A stretch of DNA of 64,000 nucleotides, taken from positions 930,001-994,000 of the forward strand of contig JBBELK010000213.1 of the NCBI GenBank assembly GCA_037783545.1, read 5' to 3'. The notes beneath the pieces are model-generated. The model was not told the origin of the DNA. It searched no databases and saw only the letters and a list, made by a program, of their open reading frames with translations. Made by a program: the position numbers and the translations under genes. Below, piece by piece: positions 24,010 through 34,896 of the stretch. The DNA comes from Henricia sp. BOLD:AAB3569 (taxonomy: Eukaryota > Echinodermata > Asteroidea > Spinulosida > Echinasteridae). Position 1 is the first letter of the stretch; each line of letters begins with the position of its first letter.

Positions 24010-24127
24010 GTCTACGACCATACCACATTGAATACACCGGTTCCCGTCTGATCACCGCAGTTAAGCAACGTTGGGCTCGGTCAGTACTTCGGTGGGAGAC
24101 CACCTGGGAATACCGAGTGTCGTAGGC
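24010..24127 (+). rRNA. 5S ribosomal RNA, consensus copy
   Basis: Reference copy for the array; structural RNA of the large ribosomal subunit. Helix I pairs nt 1-9 (GTCTACGAC) with 110-118 (GTCGTAGGC). Helix II joins nt 14-21 to 57-65 and contains an A18-C60 mismatch. Helix III is CGGT (29-32) with ACCG (45-48). Helix V is CTCGGT (67-72) with ACCGAG (103-108), fully paired. Helix IV is GGTGG (82-86) with CCACC (91-95), closed by a GAGA loop of GNRA type. The ends are set by helix I; the mature 3' end may include one or two further bases, giving the usual 119-120 nt. Compared with most animal 5S rRNAs, the bulged A of helix IV is missing. Confidence 0.96.
24059..24106 (+). promoter_or_regulatory. 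Internal control region of the consensus 5S gene (box A, IE, box C)
   Basis: Type 1 Pol III promoter inside the gene, placed by numbering on the Xenopus 5S model. Box A is nt 50-67 (AGTTAAGCAACGTTGGGC), the intermediate element nt 67-72 (CTCGGT), and box C nt 80-97 (TCGGTGGGAGACCACCTG). In studied eukaryotes TFIIIA binds here and brings in TFIIIC and TFIIIB. Box A is the part most often changed in minority copies (G51T, G56T, A58T and a 3-nt insertion); box C is nearly invariant. Confidence 0.8.
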
Positions 24128-24198
24128 ACTTTTGTTTTGTCGAGTAAAATATTGTTCTTCAGTAAACGTTTAAAATTACGCAAACCTGTTAAGCATTC
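24128..24198 (+). other. Long-type intergenic spacer (71 nt), representative
   Basis: Contains the double terminator, then GTCGAGTAAAATATTG, TTCTTCAGTAAACG, TTTAAAATTACGC and AAACCTGTTAAGCATTC up to the next gene. This form occurs 141 times. There is no clear TATA box at -25 to -30. The last 11 nt include GTTAAGCA, which is identical to eight bases of box A. Confidence 0.85.
24130..24138 (+). terminator. Pol III terminator of the consensus 5S gene
   Basis: TTTTGTTTT starts two bases after the helix I end (GGC-AC-TTTTGTTTT). Runs of four or more T on the coding strand terminate RNA polymerase III, so this is a double terminator. In short-spacer units the second run is TTTTT. Eleven copies have ACATTTG and so only three T in the first run; the second run stays intact in all of them. 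Confidence 0.85.
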
Positions 24199-27100
24199 GT
24201 CTACGACCATACCACATTGAATACACCGGTTCCCGTCTGATCACCGCAGTTAAGCAACGTTGGGCTCGGTCAGTACTTCGGTGGGAGACCACCTGGGAAT
24301 ACCGAGTGTCGTAGGCACTTTTGTTTTGTCGAGTAAAATATTGTTCTTCAGTAAACGTTTAAAATTACGCAAACCTGTTAAGCATTCGTCTACGACAATA
24401 CCACATTGAATACACCGGTTCCCGTATGATCACCGCAGTTAAGCAACGTTGGGCTCGGTCAGTACTTCGGTGGGAGACCACCTGGGAATACCGAGTGTCG
24501 TAGGCACTTTTGTTTTTAGTAAAATATTGTTCTTCTGTAAACGTTTAAAATTACGCAAACCTGTTAAGCATTCGTCTACGACCATACCACATTGAATACA
24601 CCGGTTCCCGTCTGATCACCGCAGTTAAGCAACGTTGGGCTCGGTCAGTACTTCGGTGGGAGACCACCTGGGAATACCGAGTGTCGTAGGCACTTTTGTT
24701 TTGTCGAGTAAAATATTGTTCTTCAGTAAACGTTTAAAATTACGCAAACCTGTTAAGCATTCGTCTACGACAATACCACATTGAATACACCGGTTCCCGT
24801 CTGATCACCGCAGTTAAGCAACGTTGGGCTCGGTCAGTACTTCGGTGGGAGACCACCTGGGAATACCGAGTGTCGTAGGCACTTTTGTTTTGTCGAGTAA
24901 AATATTATTCTTCAGTAAACGTTTAAAATTACGCAAATCTGTTAAGCATTCGTCTACGACCATACCACATTGAATACACCGGTTCCCGTCTGATCACCGC
25001 AGTTAAGCAACGTTGGGCTCGGTCAGTACTTCGGTGGGAGACCACCTGGGAATACCGAGTGTCGTAGGCACTTTTGTTTTTAGTAAAATATTGTTCTTCA
25101 GTAAACGTTTAAAATTACGCAAACCTGTTAAGCATTCGTCTACGACCATACCACATTGAATACACCGGTTCCCGTCTGATCACCGCAGTTAAGCAACGTT
25201 GGGCTCGGTCAGTACTTCGGTGGGAGACCACCTGGGAATACCGAGTGTCGTAGGCACTTTTGTTTTGTCGAATAAAATATTGTTCTTCAGTAAACGTTTA
25301 AAATTACGCAAACCTGTTAAGCATTCGTATACGACCATACCACATTGAATACACCGGTTCCCGTCTGATCACCGCAGTTAAGCAACGTTGGGCTCGGTCA
25401 GTACTTCGGTGGGAGACCACCTGGGAATACCGAGTGTCGTAGGCACTTTTGTTTTTAGTAAAATATTGTTCTTCTGTAAACGTTTCAAATCACGCAAACC
25501 TGTTAAGCATTCGTCTACGACCATACCACATTGAATACACCGGTTCCCGTCTGATCACCGCAGTTAAGCAACGTTGGGCTCGGTCAGTCCTTCGGTGGGA
25601 GACCACCTGGGAATACCGAGTGTCGTAGGCACTTTTGTTTTTAGTAAAATATTGTTCTTCTGTAAACGTTTCAAATTACGCAAACCTGTTAAGCATTCGT
25701 CTACGACCATACCACATTGAATACATCGGTTCCCGTCTGATCACCGCAGTTAAGCAACGTTGGGCTCGGTCAGTACTTCGGTGGGAGACCACCTGGGAAT
25801 ACCGAGTGTCGTAGGCACTTTTGTTTTGTCGAGTAAAATATTGTTCTTCAGTAAACGTTTAAAATTACGCAAAACTGATAAGCATTCGTCTACGACCATA
25901 CCACATTGAATACACCGGTTCCCGTCTGATCACCGCAGTTAATCAACGTTGGGCTCGGTCAGTACTTCGGTGGGAGACCACCTGGGAATACCGAGTGTCG
26001 TAGGCACTTTTGTTTTTAGTAAAATATTGTTCTTCAGTAAACGTTTCAAATTACGCAAACCTGTTAAGCATTCGTCTACGACCATACCACATTGCATACA
26101 CCGGTTCCCGTCTGATCACCGCAGTTAAGCAACGTTGGGCTCGGTCAGTACTTCGGTGGGAGACCACCTGGGAATACCGAGTGTCGTAGGCACTTTTGTT
26201 TTGTCGAGTAAAATATTGTTCTTCAGTAAACGTTTAAAATTACGCAAAACTGATAAGCATTCGTCTACGACCATACCACATTGAATACACCGGTTCCCGT
26301 CTGATCACCGCAGTTAATCTACGTTGGGCTCGGTCAGTACTTCGGTGGGAGACCACCTGGGAATACCGAGTGTCGTAGGCACTTTTGTTTTTAGTAAAAT
26401 ATTGTTCTTCAGTAAACGTTTCAAATTACGCAAACCTGTTAAGCATTCGTCTACGACCATACCACATTGAATACACCGGTTCCCGTCTGATCACCGCAGT
26501 TAAGCAACGTTGGGCTCGGTCAGTACTTCGGTGGGAGACCACCTGGGAATACCGAGTGTCGTAGGCACATTTGTTTTGTCGAGTAAAATATTGTTCTTCA
26601 GTAAACGTTTAAAATTACGCAAACCTGTTAAGCATTCGTCTACGACCATACCACATTGAATACACCGGTTCCCGTCTGATCACCGCAGTTAAGCAACGTT
26701 GGGCTCGGTCAGTACTTCGGTGGGAGACCACCTGGGAATACCGAGTGTCGTAGGCACTTTTGTTTTGTCGAGTAAAATATTGTTCTTCAGTAAACGTTTA
26801 AAATTACGCAAACCTGTTAAGCATTCGTCTACGACCATACCACATTGCATACACCGGTTCCCGTCTGATCACCGCAGTTAAGCAACGTTGGGCTCGGTCA
26901 GTACTTCGGTGGGAGACCACCTGGGAATACCGAGTGTCGTAGGCACTTTTGTTTTTAGTAAAATATTGTTCTTCGGTAAACGTTTAAAATTACGCAAACC
27001 TGTTAAGCATTCGTCTACGACCATACCACATTGAATACACCGGTTCCCGTCTGATCACCGCAGTTAAGCAACGTTGGGCTCGGTCAGTACTTCGGTGGGA

Positions 27101-27765
27101 GACCACCTGGGAATACCGAGTGTCGTAGGCACTTTTGTTTTGTCGAGTAAAATATTGTTCTTCAGTAAACGTTTAAAATTACGCAAACCTGTTAAGCATT
27201 CGTCTACGACCATACCACATTGAATACACCGGTTCCCGTCTGATCACCGCAGTTAAGCAACGTTGGGCTCGGTCAGTACTTCGGTGGGAGACCACCTGCG
27301 AATACCGAGTATCGTAGGCACTCTTGTTTTGTCGAGTAAAATATTGTTCTTCAGTAAACGTTTAAAATTACGCAAACCTGTTAAGCATTCGTCTACGACC
27401 ATACCACATTGAATACACCGGTTCCCGTCTGATCACCGCATTTAAGCAACGTTGGGCTCGGTCAGTACTTCGGTGGGAGACCACCTGTGAATACCGAGTG
27501 TCGTAGGCACTTTTGTTTTGTCGAGTAAAATATTGTTCTTCAGTAAACGTTTAAAATTACGCAAACCTGTTAAGCATTCGTCTACGACCATACCACATTT
27601 AATACACCGGTTCCCGTCTGATCACCGCAGTTAAGCAACGTTGGGCTCGGTCAGTACTTCGGTGGGAGACCACCTGGGAATACCGAGTGTCGTAGGCACT
27701 TTTGTTTTTAGTAAAATATTGTTCTTCAGTAAACGTTTAAAATTACGCAAACCTGTTAAGCATTC

Positions 27766-27883
27766 GTCTACGACCATACCACATTGAATACACCGGTTCC
27801 CGTCTGATCACCGCAGTTAAGCAACGTTGGGCTCGTTCAGTACTTCGGTGGGAGACCACCTGGGAATACCGAGTGTGGAAGGT
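27766..27883 (+). rRNA. 5S rRNA variant: GTGGAAGGT end plus G71T
   Basis: Fourth gene of the first 1125-bp unit; followed by an ACACAAACC spacer and a gene with GGTTTCCGTC. Confidence 0.8.
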
Positions 27884-28890
27884 ACTTTTGTTTTTAGTAA
27901 AATATTGTTCTTCAGTAAACGTTTCAAATTACACAAACCTGTTAAGCATTCGTCTACGACCATACCACATTGAATACACCGGTTTCCGTCTGATCACCGC
28001 AGTTAAGCAACGTTGGGCTCGGTCAGTACTTCGGTGGGAGACCACCTGGGAATACCGAGTGTCGTAGGCACTTTTGTTTTTAGTAAAATATTGTTCTTCA
28101 GTAAACGTTTCAAATTACGCAAACCTGTTAAGCATTCGTCTACGACCATACCACATTGAATACACCGGTTCCCGTCTGATCACCGCATTTAAGCAACGTT
28201 GGGCTCGGTCAGTACTTCGGTGGGAGACCACCTGTGAATACCGAGTGTCGTAGGCACTTTTGTTTTGTCGAGTAAAATATTGTTCTTCAGTAAACGTTTA
28301 AAATTACGCAAACCTGTTAAGCATTCGTCTACGACCATACCACATTGAATACACCGGTTCCCGTCTGATCACCGCAGTTAAGCAACGTTGGGCTCGGTCA
28401 GTACTTCGGTGGGAGACCACCTGCGAATACCGAGTATCGTAGGCACTTTTGTTTTGTCGAGTAAAATATTGTTCTTCAGTAAACGTTTAAAATTACGCAA
28501 ACCTGTTAAGCATTCGTCTACGACCATACCACATTGAATACACCGGTTCCCGTCTGATCACCGCATTTAAGCAACGTTGGGCTCGGTCAGTACTTCGGTG
28601 GGAGACCACCTGTGAATACCGAGTGTCGTAGGCACTTTTGTTTTGTCGAGTAAAATATTGTTCTTCAGTAAACGTTTAAAATTACGCAAACCTGTTAAGC
28701 ATTCGTCTACGACCATACCACATTTAATACACCGGTTCCCGTCTGATCACCGCAGTTAAGCAACGTTGGGCTCGGTCAGTACTTCGGTGGGAGACCACCT
28801 GGGAATACCGAGTGTCGTAGGCACTTTTGTTTTTAGTAAAATATTGTTCTTCAGTAAACGTTTAAAATTACGCAAACCTGTTAAGCATTC

Positions 28891-29008
28891 GTCTACGACC
28901 ATACCACATTGAATACACCGGTTCCCGTCTGATCACCGCAGTTAAGCAACGTTGGGCTCGTTCAGTACTTCGGTGGGAGACCACCTGGGAATACCGAGTG
29001 TGGAAGGT
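28891..29008 (+). rRNA. 5S rRNA variant: GTGGAAGGT end plus G71T
   Basis: Fourth gene of the second 1125-bp unit. Confidence 0.8.
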
Positions 29009-29451
29009 ACTTTTGTTTTTAGTAAAATATTGTTCTTCAGTAAACGTTTCAAATTACACAAACCTGTTAAGCATTCGTCTACGACCATACCACATTGAAT
29101 ACACCGGTTTCCGTCTGATCACCGCAGTTAAGCAACGTTGGGCTCGGTCAGTACTTCGGTGGGAGACCACCTGGGAATACCGAGTGTCGTAGGCACTTTT
29201 GTTTTTAGTAAAATATTGTTCTTCAGTAAACGTTTCAAATTACGCAAACCTGTTAAGCATTCGTCTACGACCATACCACATTGAATACACCGGTTCCCGT
29301 CTGATCACCGCATTTAAGCAACGTTGGGCTCGGTCAGTACTTCGGTGGGAGACCACCTGTGAATACCGAGTGTCGTAGGCACTTTTGTTTTGTCGAGTAA
29401 AATATTGTTCTTCAGTAAACGTTTAAAATTACGCAAAACTGATAAGCATTC

Positions 29452-31704
29452 GTCTACGACCATACCACATTGAATACACCGGTTCCCGTCTGATCACCGC
29501 AGTTAATCTACGTTGGGCTCGGTCAGTACTTCGGTGGGAGACCACCTGGGAATACCGAGTGTCGTAGGCACTTTTGTTTTTAGTAAAATATTGTTCTTCA
29601 GTAAACGTTTCAAATTACGCAAACCTGTTAAGCATTCGTCTACGACCATACCACATTGAATACACCGGTTCCCGTCTGATCACCGCAGTTAAGCAACGTT
29701 GGGCTCGGTCAGTACTTCGGTGGGAGACCACCTGGGAATACCGAGTGTCGTAGGCACATTTGTTTTGTCGAGTAAAATATTGTTCTTCAGTAAACGTTTA
29801 AAATTACGCAAACCTGTTAAGCATTCGTCTACGACCATACCACATTGAATACACCGGTTCCCGTCTGATCACCGCAGTTAAGCAACGTTGGGCTCGGTCA
29901 GTACTTCGGTGGGAGACCACCTGGGAATACCGAGTGTCGTAGGCACTTTTGTTTTGTCGAGTAAAATATTGTTCTTCAGTAAACGTTTAAAATTACGCAA
30001 ACCTGTTAAGCATTCGTCTACGACCATACCACATTGCATACACCGGTTCCCGTCTGATCACCGCAGTTAAGCAACGTTGGGCTCGGTCAGTACTTCGGTG
30101 GGAGACCACCTGGGAATACCGAGTGTCGTAGGCACTTTTGTTTTTAGTAAAATATTGTTCTTCGGTAAACGTTTAAAATTACGCAAACCTGTTAAGCATT
30201 CGTCTACGACCATACCACATTGAATACACCGGTTCCCGTCTGATCACCGCAGTTAAGCAACGTTGGGCTCGGTCAGTACTTCGGTGGGAGACCACCTGGG
30301 AATACCGAGTGTCGTAGGCACTTTTGTTTTGTCGAGTAAAATATTGTTCTTCAGTAAACGTTTAAAATTACGCAAACCTGTTAAGCATTCGTCTACGACC
30401 ATACCACATTGAATACACCGGTTCCCGTCTGATCACCGCAGTTAAGCAACGTTGGGCTCGGTCAGTACTTCGGTGGGAGACCACCTGCGAATACCGAGTA
30501 TCGTAGGCACTTTTGTTTTGTCGAGTAAAATATTGTTCTTCAGTAAACGTTTAAAATTACGCAAACCTGTTAAGCATTCGTCTACGACCATACCACATTG
30601 AATACACCGGTTCCCGTCTGATCACCGCATTTAAGCAACGTTGGGCTCGGTCAGTACTTCGGTGGGAGACCACCTGTGAATACCGAGTGTCGTAGGCACT
30701 TTTGTTTTGTCGAGTAAAATATTGTTCTTCAGTAAACGTTTAAAATTACGCAAACCTGTTAAGCATTCGTCTACGACCATACCACATTTAATACACCGGT
30801 TCCCGTCTGATCACCGCAGTTAAGCAACGTTGGGCTCGGTCAGTACTTCGGTGGGAGACCACCTGGGAATACCGAGTGTCGTAGGCACTTTTGTTTTTAG
30901 TAAAATATTGTTCTTCAGTAAACGTTTAAAATTACGCAAACCTGTTAAGCATTCGTCTACGACCATACCACATTGAATACACCGGTTCCCGTCTGATCAC
31001 CGCAGTTAAGCAACGTTGGGCTCGTTCAGTACTTCGGTGGGAGACCACCTGGGAATACCGAGTGTGGAAGGTACTTTTGTTTTTAGTAAAATATTGTTCT
31101 TCAGTAAACGTTTCAAATTACACAAACCTGTTAAGCATTGGTCTACGACCATACCACATTGAATACACCGGTTTCCGTCTGATCACCGCAGTTAAGCAAC
31201 GTTGGGCTCGGTCAGTACTTCGGTGGGAGACCACCTGGGAATACCGAGTGTCGTAGGCACTTTTGTTTTTAGTAAAATATTGTTCTTCAGTAAACGTTTC
31301 AAATTACGCAAACCTGTTAAGCATTCGTCTACGACCATACCACATTGAATACACCGGTTCCCGTCTGATCACCGCATTTAAGCAACGTTGGGCTCGGTCA
31401 GTACTTCGGTGGGAGACCACCTGTGAATACCGAGTGTCGTAGGCACTTTTGTTTTGTCGAGTAAAATATTGTTCTTCAGTAAACGTTTAAAATTACGCAA
31501 ACCTCTTAAGCATTCATCTACGACCATACCACATTGAATACACCGGTTCCCGTCTGATCACCGCATTTAAGCAACGTTGGGCTCGGTCAGTACTTCGGTG
31601 GGAGACCACCTGTGAATACCGAGTGTCGTAGGCACTTTTGTTTTGTCGAGTAAAATATTGTTCTTCAGTAAACGTTTCAAATTACGCAAACCTGTTAAGC
31701 ATTC
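29452..31704 (+). rRNA. 5S rRNA genes 87-98, second copy of the 3189-bp block
   Basis: Gene starts: 29452, 29638, 29827, 30016, 30202, 30391, 30580, 30769, 30955, 31141, 31327, 31516. About 26172-28314 matches 29361-31503 at an offset of 3189 bp. I noticed only two differences: GCACTCTTG at about 27319 against GCACTTTTG, and GCATTGGTC at about 31136 against GCATTCGTC. A third 1125-bp unit is at 30391-31515. Gene 31516 has a first-base A with both ATTTAAGC and CTGTGAATACC. Confidence 0.93.
30955..31072 (+). rRNA. 5S rRNA variant: GTGGAAGGT end plus G71T
   Basis: Fourth gene of the third 1125-bp unit; the following spacer ends GCATTG where the others end GCATTC. Confidence 0.8.
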
Positions 31705-34700
31705 GTCTACGACCATACCACATTGAATACACCGGTTCACGTCTGATCACCGCAGTTAAGCAACGTTGGGCTCGGTCAGTACTTCGGTGGGAGACCACCT
31801 GGGAATACCGAGTGTCGTAGGCACTTTTGTTTTGTCGAGTAAAATATTGTTCTTCAGTAAACGTTTAAAATTACGCAAAACTGATAAGCATTCGTCTACG
31901 ACCATACCACATTGAATACACCGGTTCCCGTCTGATCACCGCAGTTAATCAACGTTGGGCTCGGTCAGTACTTCGGTGGGAGACCACCTGGGAATACCGA
32001 GTGTCGTAGGCACTTTTGTTTTGTCGAGTAAAATATTGTTCTTCAGTAAACGTTTCAAATTACGCAAACCTGTTAAGCATTCGTCTACGACCATACCACA
32101 TTGAATACACCGGTTCCCGTCTGATCACCGCAGTTAAGCAACGTTGGGCTCGGTCAGTACTTCGGTTGGAGACCACCTGGGAATACCGAGTGTCGTAGGC
32201 ACTTTTGTTTTGTCGAGTAAAATATTGTTCTTCAGTAAACGTTTAAAATTACGCAAACCTGTTAAGCATTCGTCTACGACAATACCACATTGAATACACC
32301 GGTTCCCGTCTGATCACCGCAGTTAAGCAACGTTGGGCTCGGTCAGTACTTCGGTGGGAGACCACCTGGGAATACCGAGTGTCGTAGGTACTTTTGTTTT
32401 TAGTAAAATATTGTTCTTCAGTAAACGTTTAAAATTACGCAAACCTGTTAAGCATTCGTCTACGACCATACCACATTGAATACACCGGTTCCCGTCTGAT
32501 CACCGCAGTTAAGCAACGTTGGGCTCGGTCAGTACTTCGGTGGGAGACCACCTGGGAATACCGAGTGTCGTAGGCACTTTTGTTTTGTCGAGTAAAATAT
32601 TGTTCTTCAGTAAACGTTTAAAATTACGCAAACCTGTTAAGCATTCGTCGACGATCATACCACATTGAATACACCGGTTCCCGTCTGATCACCGCAGTTA
32701 AGCAACGTTGGGCTCGATCAGTACTTCGGTGGGAGACAACCTGGGAATACCGAGTGTCGTAGGCACTTTTGTTTTTAGTAAAATATTGTTCTTCAGTAAA
32801 CTTTTAAAATTACGCAAACCTGTTAAGCATTCGTCTACGACCATACCACATTGAATACACCGGTTCCCGTCTGATCACCGCAGTTAAGCAACGTTGGGCT
32901 CGGACAGTACTTCGGTGGGAGACCACCTGGGAATACCGAGTGTCGTAGGCACTTTTGTTTTTAGTAAAATATTGTTCTTCTGTAAACGTTTCAAATCACG
33001 CAAACCTGTTAAGCATTCGTCTACGACCATACCACATTGAATACACCGGTTCCCGTCTGATCACCGCAGTTAAGCAACGTTGGGCTCGGTCAGTACTTCG
33101 GTGGGAGACCACCTGGGAATACCGAGTGTCGTAGGCACTTTTGTTTTGTCGAGTAAAATATTGTTCTTCAGTAAACGTTTAAAATTACGCAAACCTGTTA
33201 AGCATTCGTCGACGATCATACCACATTGAATACACCGGTTCCCGTCTGATCACCGCAGTTAAGCAACGTTGGGCTCGATCAGTACTTCGGTGGGAGACCA
33301 CCTGGGAATACCGAGTGTCGTAGGCACTTTTGTTTTTAGTAAAATATTGTTCTTCTGTAAACGTTTCAAATCACGCAAACCTGTTAAGCATTCGTCTACG
33401 ACCATACCACATTGAATACACCGGTTCCCGTCTGATCACCGCAGTTAAGCAACGTTGGGCTCGGTCAGTACTTCGGTGGGAGACCACCTGGGAATACCGA
33501 GTGTCGTAGGCACTTTTGTTTTTAGTAAAATATTGTTCTGCTGTAAACGTTTCAAATTACGCAAACCTGTTAAGCATTCGTCTACGACCATACCACATTG
33601 AATACACCGGTTCCCGTCTGATCACCGCAGTTAAGCAACGTTGGGCTCGGTCAGTACTTCGGTGGGAGACCACCTGGGAATACCGAGTGTCGTAGGCACA
33701 TTTGTTTTGTCGAGTAAAATATTGTTCTTCAGTAAACGTTTAAAATTACGCAAACCTGTTAAGCATTCGTCTACGACCATACCACATTGAATACACCGGT
33801 TCCCGTCTGATCACCGCAGTTAAGCAACGTTGGGCTCGGTCAGTACTTCGGTGGGAGACCACCTGGGAATACCGAGTGTCGTAGGCACTTTTGTTTTGTC
33901 GAGTAAAATATTGTTCTTCAGTAAATGTTTAAAATTACGCAAACCTGTTAAGCATTCGTCTACGACCATACCACATTGCATACACCGGTTCCCGTCTGAT
34001 CACCGCAGTTAAGCAACGTTGGGCTCGGTCAGTACTTCGGTGGGAGACCACCTGGGAATACCGAGTGTCGTAAGCACTTTTGTTTTTAGTAAAATATTGT
34101 TCTTCAGTAAACGTTTAAAATTACGCAAACCTGTTAAGCATTCGTCTACGACCATACCACATTGAATACACCGGTTCCCGTCTGATCACCGCAGTTAAGC
34201 AACGTTGGGCTCGGTCAGTACTTCGGTGGGAGACCACCTGGGAATACCGAGTGTCGTAGGCACTTTTGTTTTGTCGAGTAAAATATTGTTCTTCAGTAAA
34301 CGTTTAAAATTACGCAAACCTGTCAAGCATTCGTCTACGACCATACCACATTGAATACACCGGTTCCCGTCTGATCACCGCAGTTAAGCAACGTTGGGCT
34401 CGATCAGTACTTCGTTGGGAGACCACCTGGGAATACCGAGTGTCGTAGGCACTTTTGTTTTGTCGAGTAAAATATTGTTCTTCAGTAAACGTTTAAAATT
34501 ACGCAAATCTGTTAAGCATTCGTCTACGACCATACCACATTGAATACACCGGTTCCCGTCTGATCACCGCAGTTAAGCAACGTTGGGCTCGGTCAGTACT
34601 TCGGTGGGAGACCACCTGGGAATACCGAGTGTCGTAGGAACTTTTGTTTTTAGTAAAATATTGTTCTTCAGTAAACGTTTAAAATTACGCAAACCTGTTA

Positions 34701-34896
34701 AGCATTCGTCTACGACCATACCACATTGAATACACCGGTTCCCGTCTGATCACCGCAGTTAAGCAACGTTGGGCTCGGTCAGTACTTCGGTGGGAGACCA
34801 CCTGGGAATACCGAGTGTCGTAGGCACTTTTGTTTTGTCGAGTAAAATATTGTTCTTCAGTAAACGTTTAAAATCACGCAAACCTGTTAAGCATTC
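31705..34896 (+). rRNA. 5S rRNA genes 99-115
   Basis: Gene starts: 31705, 31894, 32083, 32272, 32458, 32647, 32833, 33019, 33208, 33394, 33580, 33769, 33958, 34144, 34333, 34522, 34708. Private changes: CTTCGGTTGGAG in 32083 (helix IV), GTCGACGATC in 32647 and 33208, CTCGATCAG (G71A) in 32647, 33208 and 34333, CTCGGACAG in 32833, and CTTCGTTGGG in 34333. The genes at 33019 and 33394 follow spacers reading TTCAAATCACGC. Confidence 0.94.

Larger units (their letters stand above)
23446..26262 (+). rRNA. 5S rRNA genes 55-69
   Basis: Gene starts: 23446, 23635, 23824, 24010, 24199, 24388, 24574, 24763, 24952, 25138, 25327, 25513, 25699, 25888, 26074. Mostly consensus genes with long spacers. Private changes: GAGACAACCTGG in 23446, which unpairs C92 of helix IV; GACAATACC in 24388 and 24763; GTATACGACC in 25327, which hits helix I; CAGTCCTTCGG in 25513; GATAAGC spacer with TTAATCAACG in 25888; TTGCATACACC in 26074. 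Confidence 0.94.
26263..29451 (+). rRNA. 5S rRNA genes 70-86, first copy of the 3189-bp block
   Basis: Gene starts: 26263, 26449, 26638, 26827, 27013, 27202, 27391, 27580, 27766, 27952, 28138, 28327, 28516, 28705, 28891, 29077, 29263. Gene 26263 carries the rare TTAATCTACG. Inside, a six-gene 1125-bp unit is tandemly doubled: 27202-28326 and 28327-29451. Each has, in order, CTGCGAATACCGAGTATCG, ATTTAAGC, CACATTTAATAC, CTCGTTCAG with the GTGGAAGGT end, GGTTTCCGTC, and ATTTAAGC again. Confidence 0.94.

Noticed and set aside
24128-24198. TATA-like external promoter in the spacer (TAAAATATT)
   Set aside because: It lies about 50 bp upstream of the next gene, not near -25 to -30, and nothing else supports it.
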